A stretch of DNA of 64,000 nucleotides from Crotophaga sulcirostris (lineage: Eukaryota > Chordata > Aves > Cuculiformes > Crotophagidae): NCBI GenBank assembly GCA_013397455.1, contig VYZB01000095.1, positions 988,446 to 1,052,445 of the forward strand, given 5' to 3'. Made by a program: the position numbers and the translations under genes. Positions 25,413 through 37,690 of this stretch are shown here, piece by piece. The stretch's first letter is position 1; every line of letters begins with the position of its first letter. The notes beneath the pieces were generated by a model. That model was not told where the DNA came from. It did not search any database and was given only the letters and a program-made list of their open reading frames with translations.

Positions 25413-27394
25413 ATTTCTAATGCTATTCAGGTAACTAGTTTAGGTCCAGAAGCTAACTTATCTCTGAAAAAGGTGGAAAAGCACTTCTCCCCTTCACTGG
25501 GGTGTAGTGAAAATGAATTTATGGGATTTTGACTAGATCAGCTATCAGAGTAACAAGTTGATCAATAGCTAGATCAGATCCAAGCTATCTGTTGATGGAT
25601 GGCTTGAAGGAATATACCAGCAGAGTTCAGCAAAACCTTAATGAAGCTTTTGCACAGCAGGAACTAACAGCTATTATCACCTTGCTACTTTACGCATTCA
25701 TCAGTTGATTCTTGAGGTGTGGGGAGGAAGAGTAAAAAAACAGATTTCTTTTTTTTTTTTCTGTTTCAAGCTGGTATCCTGATTAAATAACTAATTTGAT
25801 TGTAATTAAATTGCTGAGGCTGTGTGCACAGCATTCCCAAGTACTTGTCACAGTGTGCTAGATCACGTCGCTGAAGGACTGGAGTAAGTCTCCAAAAGCA
25901 GGCTGTGGTCTCTGAGAACTACAGGGCCTACTGGAGTTCTCCTCCTGAGAGGAAAAACTGCTCATTTCATCAGATTTGAGAATGCTGAGCTAGAAAGTTC
26001 TAGAAGTTACTGCTATCTGAGTAAGAGAACAAAGCAATTTTACCCTGCTAATGGCTGAGCATTTAACCCTTGTTAAAGACTAAGGTACATTGTTCCCATC
26101 TTAGCAAATATGGGGATGCTCCCATTGCTCATTTTTCTTTATTATTGTTCATTTGCACTATGCTAGAAAAATATAAATAACATTGCCTATCCTAAGTGTA
26201 TATATATGACAGTAACTATTGATAGAACAGAAATAATTACATTTACAGTTGAGACTATTATTCCTATTCTTATAAATTTGTGAATGACACAAACTCCAAT
26301 ACTTAGATTAGTACTGAGTGCCCTGATTTTTCTGTGTTTTCCAGTATTGTAGGAAATGACAACTATGCAGAACATGTGCATAGTGGAGGGAAAAAATAAA
26401 TATCCAAGCAATAACCTTATTACCTTGGCTTTGAAGGTATCACTTTTATTGAACACACATAGTCCAAAACAAGAAAGGTAGGTTTTGATTCAGCTTTAGA
26501 GCTTCTATGTTGAGAAGAAAGTCCCTATGGCTGGATGACACCAAGTACTGATTTGGTGAATAGTACAGCCTGTCACTTCAGTTTGCTTAGGAAATATTTA
26601 GGCCTGACTTCACAGCAAAGAGCTGGTAATGTCAGGCATCATCTGTCCCCAGTGAGCCTCAAAAAAGCACCATAAACTCAATCCCTTGTGCCATGCGTAT
26701 TTGGTCTGTGGGTCTCAGCCAGCTCTCAAGGGCAGATCCAGACTTAATGGTTGTAAAACCCAGGTGCCTGCCCTGCTACATTCCCCCTTGCCCATCATAA
26801 TAGCAGAATGCCTCCTCCTGCAAACAACTTTTGGGGCACATATGGGTAAATTTTTCAGAGCGTGTTTGGATCTCTGTGAATTACAGGGTAATCAATAGAC
26901 TCTGGATGTGTAACATGTTTACCAATTTAGCTGATATTAAATGTACTTGTACTGCTTGTGTAAGGGAAAAGTGGTGTATTCAGGCAAGCCTGCTTTGTAG
27001 GCTTTGGAGTTGCTCTGAATCTTAGCTACAGTTCTCTCAGATACACTCCTTTGTTACAAAGTCACCATTAAAATTACATTATAGGATGAGAATGAGGTCA
27101 ACAATACTAGTAAACAAGAAGTAAAAGCAACCATTAAAAGACATTTGCTGGCAGGTAATCTTTGTAGTCTTAGAGGAGGCCAGGTAGGTCACTGAATGTG
27201 AAATTGTGAGATCAAGGAACGTAATCAATTATTAATTGTCATAATTTATTATTTATTTCCTCAATGCTACAGTTTACCTAGCACTTTATTGGCAAACAAA
27301 AGGATTGGGGTATTCAAATCAAACTTGTGTTCTGACATTTTAGTTTTGTATCATTTATAGACAGTGTTGTATCCTAAATTTAAGGTGGCATTCA

Positions 27395-27428
27395 AAGGAC
27401 ACTCAAGTCAATGGCAAATCTCCCTCAT
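27395..27428. repeat. Possible palindromic repeat half-copy
   Basis: The text actcaagtcaatggcaaatc resembles one arm and the centre of the palindromic family. The second arm is not visible, so chance similarity cannot be excluded. Confidence 0.25.
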
Positions 27429-27908
27429 AATTAAGTTAGTAGCCAATTAAGATTCTCTAATCAGCTCTATTCCTACTATCCCAGCACATGACTATGTCTG
27501 CAAACCAAATTAACTTCCTGGCTTCCAAACTGTCCTACAGTCCTATATTCAGCAGTATTTTTGAAGGATATATTGTATACAGAGGATTTAAAGTTATTTT
27601 TTACTTTCAGAACATTTTCTGGAAAACTTGTTCCCCATATCCAGTGGGGACAGAGTGGGTGGGTAGGTGTTAACATTGCAATATCTGCAGTTGTTTGGAT
27701 CAGGTTAGAGGAACAGTAAAAGTAAGTCCTGGATAAAAATTTGAATTATTTGATACCATATATTAAAGCTTATGTTCATATAAATATAGTTGAAATTAAC
27801 AATCATGTTTGTCTTAAAAAATCTTGTTCACGTGAGGCGTTTTAGTCATAAGAGCAACGACCTGCAGATCTGGATCTTGTGTCCACTGGGTTTAGGCTGA
27901 TATCTTGA

Positions 27909-27932
27909 AGATGTATACATACACACACACAT
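27909..27932 (+). repeat. Short (AC)n microsatellite
   Basis: The text tatacatacacacacacaca holds about seven AC units. It is the longest AC run noticed in the window. Confidence 0.7.
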
Positions 27933-29323
27933 TTTTACTACACCTTTGCAGATTGGAGTGAATATTAGTCTCAATGAAAGTGAAGGGAATTTTTCCTTTT
28001 GATGAAGACAAGCATTTAATTCCTGGTGAAAACAATTCATTATATAAAGCTGGGAACGGCAAGTTTTTTTTCAGGATTGAAGCCTTCGAATATGTCACTA
28101 TATTGCAAGCTGAATTATAGAGGCTTAGTTGTATGTTTTTAATGAATTCTGAGAAAAAAAAATATTGTTAAGTTTTTCCTTGTGTAAAAGATAACTGGCT
28201 TATCCTTTTATTAACAGTAAAAAAAAATGTTGAATGATAAAGACTTTTAAAAAATCTAGCGTTCAATAATGTTGTTCCTTATTTATCCAAAACCAGCATT
28301 TTACCTCATGCACTGCATCAAACTAAGGACCAATTAATTTGTTCAGCCACAGTCTGGACTAACATAAGTTGGTGGAAGTCTATTAAAAGAGAGGAGCTCA
28401 GCGGTCTCACGTCAGCAGAGAAAGCACATTGTTTTTAAACATGAGATGCTGACAGAAAGCTGACAGCCATGGCTATGAGAGGTAAAACGCCGCAGCAGTA
28501 GATGTGCATGTTATTTATCTGTTTAATTAAAGAGAGAATTAATTCCTGCTTGGAGGGTAGGGAACATTTGGCATCCCCAGAATCTGTTGCCTAATCCCCT
28601 TGGGAAGTAAAACTCGTCCAGATACAAAAAATGAAAGTCACATGCCAGGCTTTCTGGAGAATCACTGAGGATCCAGAAGCTGGAGGAGGAGGCTGTAAAG
28701 AGCATATAGTGCCTAGTGTTACAGTTCTGTAATCCAGAATTAGGTAATACAAAGTGGAAGTCTGAGCATTCAAATTAATTACATGACAGATAAAGAGGGA
28801 GCCAACAATTTTATTTCTAAACTTTAGTATAAAAAAAAAGTAGTTAAATATCCTTATTTATTAATGAGACCTTTGCTTGTTTTCATGAGTCCCCCTGTAC
28901 TTCAGAGCAGTGTGCTGGTGATGGAGCACACACCAGGTATTTACAAGCGTGGAGAAATTAATAGCCTGTCTGATTCTGACAAATTATCCTTGGAGAGGAA
29001 AATAACTCCATAAGAAATATAGTTGGTGTTAAACTTAATAAAAACAGACCCTGATGGACTCCCCTTGGAATTGTGACAGACCTTTCCCATGCACTCTATC
29101 CCCACTCCTGTTAGAGAACCTCCATGAACTTAGAATACATATAAAAAAATTATTCTTTTCAACCATTAAAACATAATTATTTCTCCCTTACCCCACTAAA
29201 AAAAAAAGAGAGAAGCTTACACATAAGGCCCTAACTGACTACCACTGTAACTGCTGGATGGAGAACTTAAAATTCTAGCTAAAATATGAGAAGCTTAAGA
29301 GACTACGCACTTTTTTTTTCCAG

Positions 29324-29551
29324 AGACTCAGCAAGATATGCTAAGAAGAGTTTGCTGGTCTACTGGGAAATCCATAGAATTTGCTTACCACAAGGAAAAG
29401 CCATGCATACTGTCCAGTTCCATGCAAAAGCATTTGGAAGGGTCATATAGAGATACTGCATACATTAAACCTTCTGAAAATATGCATATGTGGGATACAT
29501 TGAACATTAATCTCTGTCGTAAAGAAGATACATCACCTTTCATCTGTTTTG
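29324..29551 (+). CDS. Candidate internal coding exon, unrecognised protein
   Basis: A strong 3' splice site (pyrimidine run cactttttttttccag) precedes 228 bases that are open in one frame. A usable donor (ttttg followed by gtgagc) closes it at 29551. The exon is a multiple of three and is phase 1 at both ends, the pattern of exchangeable exons. Two bases complete a codon, then TQQDMLRRVCWSTGKSIEF opens the frame; a methionine codon lies at 29338. The 76 codons include four cysteines and no obvious domain, signal peptide or membrane segment. Its end phase fits the start of the candidate exon at 37553. A donor at 23718 could supply an upstream phase-1 exon, but that is speculative. I do not recognise the product. 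A frame this long is uncommon but not rare by chance. Confidence 0.28.
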
Positions 29552-30979
29552 GTGAGCATTTGTCAAGATTTTGACTATTTTTGCAAGCAGCTGGTGTGTG
29601 CTGGGACTCTGAGAGCCATTATTTGTCCTTAGGAAATGAATTGCCTTTCCAGAGAGATGCAGGGAAGGATTGAAAAATGAAAGTTACTGCAATACACAGA
29701 AAGACATGGGGGTGGCAGTGAGAGATGAAATCAAGGTGTCCTGAGTTCAAAAGCCACAGGTTGTGTTAAAAATGTGTTTACTGGAAAGACCATCAGGAAG
29801 AAGCCAGGTCTTTCAGCTGGCCTGTTGGAACATTGCTGTAAATGGGCAGCGTGATTCCAACTCAGGCTTACCTGCAGTTTCTGATTTTTGTGGTTCTGGG
29901 ATCACTTTGTAGCAGCACTTATCACTTCACAGTGGAGGTTTTGGGTTCTCTTCTCCATTACAACCTGCTTAGTGTGCAGGAGGGTGCAGAGACCCTTTTC
30001 TCTGTGGCCAAGGCATATCAGAGTCCCTCTGCTGCAAACGCTGACTTATTTTGCAGCTATATCTACCATCATCCATAGGTTATATTAAGATCTGTTAAGA
30101 CTGTAAATTTAGCAGCAAGTGTGTAGTAGTAGAAGCCTCTTTTGCATGGTTTATGATGGCCTGGAATGATTTATTAGTTGCACCCGGAAAATTTTTTCAC
30201 TGACTCTGAAAGTATTACAATCACCCATATTGTGGAAAAAGTCTACTCCCAGCTTTATTTGCATATGTCTTGATAGATAACAGATCTTTCTGCTATGAAA
30301 TCCTCACTTTTACACTTCCTTGCTTGTCTGAAACATGAACTACATGGGCTTCAAAAGTACCTAATTCCTATAGCTGTTCTCTTTGGGGGGTAAAAGAAAG
30401 AAAAAAGTCAGTTGATTAACTTTCTGTATAAGGCATATTCCAAATCTTGAATATTGCAATATGTCCACAGCAAGGATACCAGGCTTAAATTGTCTGATAT
30501 TAACAGACTAATGGCATGCTATGGAATTGATCTTCTATCATCCTTTTCAGGGATATCACTCCTCCTTTTTTCTTCTAAAAGATAACATCACATTCTGTAG
30601 CCTCTCCTCTCTGCATCTATTAACTGACATATACTGATGTGTATTCCTCTCCTTCACCCTCACCTTTTCCATAAGATATAACTTGATATGAATCTAGTTT
30701 TTCAGATGGGTAGTATCTTAATAATAAAGAGATAGGTGAGATCCAGATCTGAGCATTTTTCACAAAGAAGAAAAATTGCTGGGCTGAGACTGATGCTTTC
30801 ATGATACAGAAAGAATGCAGGGTGCAGTACACTATAGCCACTAGCCTTGGGTTTGATATAAAATTGCATCTTAGTGTTAAGAATCTGATTTAAGAGCGTA
30901 CCTCAATCCGGGGTTTTGAAATTATATCTAAGATATTAATTCCTATTAGTTTCTCTCAGATGCCTTTGTGCTAGTATTA

Positions 30980-31017
30980 AAACATATATATTAAATAATA
31001 ATAATATAAATTTTAAA
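30980..31017. repeat. AT-rich low complexity with AAT units
   Basis: Almost pure A/T with an aataataata core. No gene signal. Confidence 0.6.
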
Positions 31018-31479
31018 ATACATCCTGGAAGATTTTCTTGGCCTTTTGGTTAAGGCCTAATCTATTTATACAAGTAAAATACTTAATATATTTTAAATTG
31101 TACAAGGAGAGGACATTTGAATTCTTGCAAGTCAAGAAGCAGCTAAGAAACAGTGGAAAATTTTGAATTCTTTGTTAATATGTATTACAGAAAGGGGAGA
31201 AACAAGCTCCAAATATTTTCCTGGGAGATTTTTGGTTACATTTTGATTGCCTTTCCATACATAACAGAACCTCCAATGTTGTAGTTATCACTGAAGTAAA
31301 CACACTCCCATATATGTGGGGAAATATGTTGAAATTAGCAAGTTGCTGAATTGATATCACCTGGTCCGTCTTCGTCTTTAATGTATTCTCCTCTGTTTGC
31401 AATCTGTAATACCATGCAGAGTTATGCAAAGCTGACTGAAGGTTGTGCCAAGTTCAAATGAAGTGTCTATTTATCAATT

Positions 31480-31700
31480 GTAGGTTTCCTGCTGGAGCCT
31501 GAGATGTTAATATTGAATATGCCTAATAGCATTTTTCAAACTCAAACAGTCCCGGCTTATTGCTGAGCATTTTGAAACAGAAATCTCAACTGATACAGGC
31601 ATTCTGCATTATAAAATGCCTGCCCAGCGTTCTGTAATTATGAGTTTTCATAATATACAGTTCTTTCCCTAAGACCAAGCAAAGAATGGGAGCGAGAAGT
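31480..31700. promoter_or_regulatory. Possible conserved non-coding element with a small hairpin
   Basis: The stretch has mixed, non-repetitive composition with few low-complexity runs, unlike its AT-rich flanks. It contains a perfect 8-base inverted repeat, caggcatt at 31596-31603 and aatgcctg at 31615-31622, with an 11-base loop. The arms are too short for a convincing microRNA precursor. Confidence 0.15.
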
Positions 31701-32429
31701 CCAGGTTGTCCACAAAACAAGCATCAGAGTTGAGTTTTCTGTGATCCAAAGAGTATTTCCTAACTATAGAATATCTACATGTGATATTTAGGAGGCTGTT
31801 AATAATCTACTTTGCTTACATCTGTCTTAGGAGAGAAGTGTAAACTACTGATACTGTAATGAAAATTACTTTTTTCTTCAAGTATGCCTTTGTCATCCTA
31901 ATACACCTTGAAATTGGACAAGAATTTAAAAATTATAGTCCTGTTTGCCTTAAAGCCCTCAAACCTATTGAATCCACCTCATCCTGCTGTCCTGACTTCC
32001 CTCATAAAGGTTTTAAGCCCCATGACCAATTTTAACTAATTTTCAGTGATTACGTATCCATCTACAAAAATAAGATACTTCTCCAAATTCCACAAAAATA
32101 GAAATGAAAAGTCTGCATTAGGAACACACACTGCTTTTATATTAAAAAGCAGGAAAAAAAGAAAAGAAGCAAAATACCTTCATCTGTCTTGTCCCTTTCC
32201 TCCTATACAGGAAGGAGATGTTTTGAATGCCTCCTCTGTGTGAAAAACTTCTGATGGAGTTCTCACTTTATTAGGCACCAGAGAACCCAACTACAAGAGA
32301 CAAAACCATAAGAAAGCAGGCTTCATTAGTTTCATTGCTCATGGAAGTGCTTGTTAATATAGACACTCCATTTTAAAAATGTGTTTCTCTGAGCACAGAA
32401 ACTGTCTAGTGGAATTAAAGCTACGGAGA

Positions 32430-32770
32430 AGATGGGCCCCTTGCCAGTTCAAAGGAACATGAATTAAGGCTCTGATGTTGGTAGCGTTTATGCGTGCGCT
32501 TAATTTTACAAACCAGTGGGGGTAGTCATAGATCTGAATTTGAACATATTTGTAAGTGCTTGCAGACTGGGGACTATGGAAATAATAAACATAATTTTGT
32601 GATCTTGTCTATTTGTACTATGCAAGCGGAGCCCTTGATGATGCACATTGGGAGTTAAACTGGAAGTAGGCGTTTAAGGGTTCTGCAATGAACATATATA
32701 ATTCCAATTTTTCTGATGAATTGATGCACTCAGCTTTAGTAGTTAGAAAGTCTATACAAGTTGCTGTTGT
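32430..32770. promoter_or_regulatory. Possible conserved non-coding element
   Basis: This balanced-complexity, non-coding stretch has stops in all frames, no repeats and scattered short motifs (ctttgaac/ttcaaag-type, aattaagg, gcgtgcgctta). It is proposed only because it stands out from AT-rich flanks. Alignment to other birds would decide. Confidence 0.13.
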
Positions 32771-33463
32771 CTTTAAAAATATCATTGGTTATTTTGGAGA
32801 GCAATTAGTGGTTGCCAAGTTAGTTAGCTTTCAGCAACAGTGACATTAGACTCGCTATAATAGAGGGGAAAAAACCCCATGATTATGCAAAGTTGTACAC
32901 CAGCAAGATCTGCCCAAATGGAGACCATCCATTTTCAATATTTTCCTCCACGTTTTTTCATCCTCTTGCAGTCCCATGCTGTATTCGGAAGCACACGCTT
33001 TGGGACCGTGCTCTGGAAAGGAATTTAAGGGAGTACATAATGTTTGTGTGTAAGGAAAAAGATATTTTCCCCATTGGGAAGTGACGTAAAATAAGCCATC
33101 AATTTAAAAGTAGAAACAGACAGCCAAAGAATGAGAGATTTGAGAAGGGTGCATGTGAGGCTCATGAGAGCAGACAGTACAGAGGCAGAGGTATGAAAAG
33201 GGTGGCCGAGGCAGTGAGCAGACGCAGCAAGAGCACAGTTCCCACATCCTGGTGCCCGATTCAGAGCACTCCCTGCTGGTCCTGGCAGTGGTGGGATTTT
33301 GAGGACCCCTTAGGCTGATCCCCTCACATTAATGAGGCTGTGCCCTGCTGCACGCTCAGCAGATGAGATGTCAGACTGCTCTGTGTATTTGTGCAGCTGG
33401 GATCTACAGCCCTGTGACCACACCAGGCTCTTATTCTTCATATTTCAAACTCAAATGCCGGGT

Positions 33464-33530
33464 CTTGAGCTGGCACAAATCACAATAACTAGGTGCAGCC
33501 AGGCTGATTTATACCAGATGAAGATTTGGT
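33464..33530. repeat. Ancient palindromic repeat, copy with clear arms
   Basis: The left arm gagctggcacaaatcac and the right arm ctgatttataccagatg pair at roughly two thirds of positions when one is reverse-complemented. This is the 'gagctggtgtaaatc ... gatttacaccagctgaggatctgg' arrangement of the palindromic repeat family also seen at 2.7, 34.0, 36.1, 40.0 and 50.3 kb. A strong splice-donor-like string (actgtaagt) begins just past its right edge. Confidence 0.6.
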
Positions 33531-33777
33531 ACTGTAAGTTCTCTTTGGTTTCAGACTATGTTACTCCAAAGCATCAACTGTCTCTTCAGGAGCATCTAAG
33601 CAGGTATCAGAACACTCATTCAAATACTTAGACAAAATTTGTTTGAAGGCTTAATCCAACCTCCTGTAAAAACATGTATCTTGGAAGGGGTGTAGACTCA
33701 TCAGAAATTCAGCACAGATGCACTCAGATTGTACCTCAAATGAATCAGAAGCACGGTGCCTGTTCCTTCCCATTTAG

Positions 33778-33900
33778 GGCTCCAGGATGTTATAATTTAA
33801 GTCTAAATATTGCAGCACACATTTGTCTATGACATCGAACTACTGCATATTGTTTGAAAATACAAGGAGGCTATTTTTCAAACCTTGAAAAGATGAACAG
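33778..33900 (+). ncRNA. Candidate non-coding exon (possible lncRNA or UTR exon)
   Basis: The donor is a perfect consensus (gaacag|gtaagta) and the acceptor ctgttccttcccatttag is strong, giving a 123-base exon. All three forward frames contain stops, so if transcribed it would be part of a long non-coding RNA, a UTR or an alternative exon. It sits on the same strand as, and between, the candidate coding exons at 29.3 and 37.6 kb. Confidence 0.25.
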
Positions 33901-34013
33901 GTAAGTACGGCTCCCTAGGAATGTTTTATCACATAAGCTCTTCTTCCAAGCACAATTAAAGAAAATGTGTACAATAGTTGCAGAAAAAAATTACTGAAAA
34001 ATCCCAGACTTTT

Positions 34014-34138
34014 GGCCTGATTCTCCTCTAATTCACATTATTATAGATCAGAATATCTCCCTCTGAATCACAAGGTAAATTATCAGCAGATTTCTGTTAA
34101 CTCAGTGAAGTAAAACTAACAGAGCAGGAATTAGACCC
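34014..34138. repeat. Ancient palindromic repeat, full-length-like copy
   Basis: The ends ggcctgattctcctct and gagcaggaattagaccc are imperfect reverse complements about 125 bases apart, as expected for a whole element. The interior keeps traces of the usual 'gtaaatca..gtaactc..gtgaagt' text. It lies about 480 bases from the copy at 33464 and may have inserted separately. It has no coding capacity. Confidence 0.6.
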
Positions 34139-37100
34139 TTTCTATTAACTACTGTATATTCTTTTGCATTTGAAATTAAGACTATACCTTACAGTGAAGG
34201 AAATAAAAAAATTACGGTCATTTTGCTGAGTTGTTTCACTGACCTTAGTTCCTCTATTAAAAATGATTGTCATCAACACCAATATGTCTCATACTTTCAA
34301 TTTTCAGTAATTTTTGTGTATGTCTTGCTGGTGGATGCCAGCAAATTTGCCAGTACTTCCTTAACACTCAGAAAATGGATGCTGGGTGAAAAAAACACAA
34401 AAATCCTAATACCAAAGTTCTTTCTCTGAGGCTTCTCAGAATAAATTCAGCATTAACCAAAGAGGAAGAAGAGCAAGTGGGGGTAGGGAGACGGCGCGAA
34501 GAAGCTGTAAATCCAGGTGTCATTTTTGCTTGATTAAGAATTCCTTTGGGACTGAAGAACAGAACATTTTGAAAAAAACCCTGCAAAATTCAATCTCAGA
34601 GGGTTGAGGGAAAAACTACTGACACTCTTCTATTTGCTGGGAATAAAGTAAAAAGAAATTTCCCTGGCTATATTTTTCATAGGCTGCCATTATTATGTTT
34701 ATATGCTTTTTTTCCTCCACTGTGTATTTTGGAAAACAACCTCAATCTTTTCAATGGCATCTGCAGAAGGATGCAGAATTCTCCATGCACACATTTTGTA
34801 GCTGTTAACCTAGTTTGTAGTTCACAGGATTTTCTGTAAGTTGGAGCTATTCATTGTGTTGAAGTACCTGGTTTCCATTAAAGTCTGATTAGATTTTAAT
34901 GCCTAACTTTCTTGGGCTTCTTAGGAAATCCCAGCTATCAGGCATAAATAATTTCCCAAGTACTTCAAACACCCATGACTTGCAATTAAACAGAGCTATA
35001 TTCAGAATAGGAAGGAATGGCTAAATCCTCATCTAAAATGAAGGTGACCCAAACTTCAGAGAAATTTCAGTGAAAGCTGAAAGTCTGAGTAGTTCAACTG
35101 TTGGCAGCCTTTCCTTCTGGCTATGGACTTAATAGAGGATTTAAAATATGCACTACAGAGTAAAATGTCGAACATCTACATAGCACGTACATACAAAAGC
35201 ATACAGATCTTGCAGATATGTGATTAAACCCAGATATTTTGGTCTGAAAAATGAGTTATAGCCTAACATTGCATTCTCTTTGCATTCTGTATCTGAAAAG
35301 ATGCCCACTGAATAATAAGAAGAAAGAGATGGAAAGCGATGTTTCTGTCTGGGGACATTAGGAGCAGTCGAGAAGGATCCCAGAAGGAAGTGCTGGCTGG
35401 TTGGCCACTCTGACTCCGAGCAGTCTTGATTATTACAGAACTGCTTTACCTCCCCTAGGTATTTCCACCAATTTGTAGAGGAAAAAACAGAAGCTTAAAC
35501 ACCAAATACATGTTAGTGCTGCAGGATGGCATTTATTCTGACTGGAGGAAATGTAAGATGATTTCTGTCATGTGTTTTGGACCTCAAAATAATCTTCCCT
35601 AGAATATGAGAGATGATGCAGTAGAAAGAAAAGAAAACTCAGACCCAGACCAGTGACATGAGGTGCATGTATAATGCTTCCAGAAAGCCTAGGGAAAAAA
35701 AAATTTGATGTGCAAGTTAAAGCAGACAGTAAGTTTTAACTTAGGGGCTAGAGCCAGACAGACAGCAGATTACTCAGTCTTACTCATGCAATCCCAACAC
35801 TATATTACAACATCTATATATTTTATACTGGTGGACTGTTCTTTTTTGAATGATATCTCTGAGGTATTAAGCACTGGCAGCAACAGGCAAACAAGGGCCA
35901 TCTTTGGGTTTTTTTTGTCCATAATCATTACCGTTATTGTTACCTGCATCAAAATCCCACTTTACCTTCTTGTCTCTCCTGTCTCTTGTTATTACAACTT
36001 CTTAGGGGAAGCAGGGCAAAGTTACTTGCAATGTACCAATCTTACAGCTTATTTTAGAGATCTTACTGCAGCACTACTGCAGCAATAAATAATATTTATT
36101 AACCATAAAAGCAACAAAAATTATTATAAACTTTGATCCTGCTTCCAGTGAAATCAGAGGTAAAACTGTCATTGATTCCTAGCCAGCAGGAGCTAGAGAA
36201 TTATTCTTCATCCTCTTTACAAAGTAAAGATGGTGGAATTATCCTTCAATATTAATAATGAAATGCAAAACTGAGTTCAACAACAAAACATTCAAGACTC
36301 TTCAGGCATGAAATGATAGTAAAATTTAAAATCATTAAAAGCGGCAAAATATTCTCTCGTGCTATTGGGCTAGCTATTACTGTTTCTTTTCCATTTTCTT
36401 TTCGTATTTTTCTTCCATTCTCTTCCCCAGGAGAAAGCTTCCATCATTTCTCTTTCTTAGATCATCATTTTCTTCTTAACTGTCATGCGTGTTCTTTCCA
36501 GATAATGAAAACGGAATAAGAACTGTTCACAGTCTCTCCTTAACATTTTCAGCATAGGAATAACGAGTTGCTGCTTATTCAGAACACAATATTTGAACAT
36601 CTCCAAAACTAATTTCTAAACTATGGAATATACATGAGACTGATAAAGCCCTCTGATTTTTAGATCAAACCACTCTAATCACTGTCTGTCACATTGGATA
36701 ACGTGGGCTGCACAGCCTCACTTAGTAATTTGTTCATCAAGCCCATGCTCTTTGGCTGTACTTTCTTAAAGCTGACTGATTCAAGGGTATCACAGAGCAG
36801 AAAGTCCATTTAATTCCAAGATAAGTTATTTTAATGGTTAGCAATGTTCATTTCAAATTTGAATTAGCCTCACTTCAGCAAAATCTTTTTAATATCTTTT
36901 TTTTCTGCTCGATCAAAGACTTGTTTACCATCACAACTTCCTCATTCATCACTGAAATAGAGCCTTCTCTAGACGGGAGTGAGAAATGTGAGGCTGTAAG
37001 ATAGCATAAAGAAGCTCCTACTGACACAGAACCAATATTTACAATGGAGCTATGATAATATGCCCCAATAGCAAATCTATCCCGGGGTATGGATATTATT

Positions 37101-37552
37101 TGATGGTTCATTATGTCATTCTTGAAGACATGTGGAAGGAAAGACAGAATATTAAGGAAGCATCTTGACTCATGATCTCTGTTAATTACGACTCTTTAGG
37201 AACTCTGTAATTACTTGGATGGACTCTGCAGCCCTTAGTCACTGTATCTGTTGTAGGGCTGCCATCATCAGTCCACATCTTCACATTTAATCCCCTTGCC
37301 TTTTAACTCCGCTAGCATACTTATGTGCTGAAGAAGAGCTACCTAAATGTATGAGAGGTAACAGAAGGTGCTCCTCTTGTCACGCCATCCCAAATTCACT
37401 TTGCTGTTGAGTTCCACCTGCAGAGCTCTGAGCGAAACGACTCCCACTGTGGGATATAAATAACAGATCCACACACCAGCTTTCATGATTCATACTCTTT
37501 CTCCAAGTACCATGAATTTCTCTCCACAACAACTGGCATCTGTCTTATGCAG
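34139..37552. other. Non-coding stretch between candidate exons
   Basis: An open frame of 127 codons at 35705-36088 contains a hydrophobic segment, but it has no splice or promoter support. A pyrimidine-rich acceptor at about 36432 is followed by stops. The block at 36640-36800 looks motif-dense. Confidence 0.5.
36132..36195. repeat. Ancient palindromic repeat, short copy
   Basis: The text ttgatcctgcttccagtgaa, then aaaactgtcattgattcc and agcaggagct, matches the family pattern of two 'gatcctgctcccattga' arms around an 'aaactcc' centre. The arms are visibly inverted but diverged. Confidence 0.5.
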
Positions 37553-37690
37553 GACACAAGCAGTTGGGAGAAGCCAGTCCCAAAACTTTGGGTCAAAGAT
37601 GCAATGTTTTGCTTGCGGATCCAGATCCCTGTTGCTCTGATTCATTGGTTATAAGAGAAGACACAGAAAAGTGCTGCACCGTTTTTCCAG
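37553..37690 (+). CDS. Candidate internal coding exon, cysteine-rich, unrecognised protein
   Basis: The 3' splice site ggcatctgtcttatgcag and the donor ccag|gtgaggg bound 138 bases that are open throughout in the phase that matches the exon at 29324-29551 (phase 1 in, phase 1 out, multiple of three). The peptide has 45 complete codons with five cysteines, including two adjacent pairs (DPDPCCSD and EKCCTVFP). Codon choice has more G/C in third positions than the surrounding AT-rich DNA, for example in the ADPDPCCSD part. No family is recognised. The next candidate exon in phase is at 43502. Without RNA or conservation data this remains a hypothesis. Confidence 0.3.

Larger units (their letters stand above)
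25413..29323. other. Non-coding stretch
   Basis: Mostly AT-rich. The blocks at 25770-25880 and 28330-28540 have the motif-dense look of conserved non-coding sequence (ATTA cores, mixed composition), but I cannot test that. No gene supported. Confidence 0.55.
29552..33463. other. Non-coding stretch between candidate exons
   Basis: If the plus-strand transcript is real, this is intron. A minus-strand perfect donor (aaactgcag|gtaagcc) lies at about 29872, but the sequence behind it has stops in the frames examined. Possible conserved blocks are listed separately. Confidence 0.5.

Noticed and set aside
35705..36088. Open frame of 127 codons with a possible membrane segment
   Set aside because: AT-rich DNA readily yields hydrophobic codons; there is no splice, start-context or homology support.
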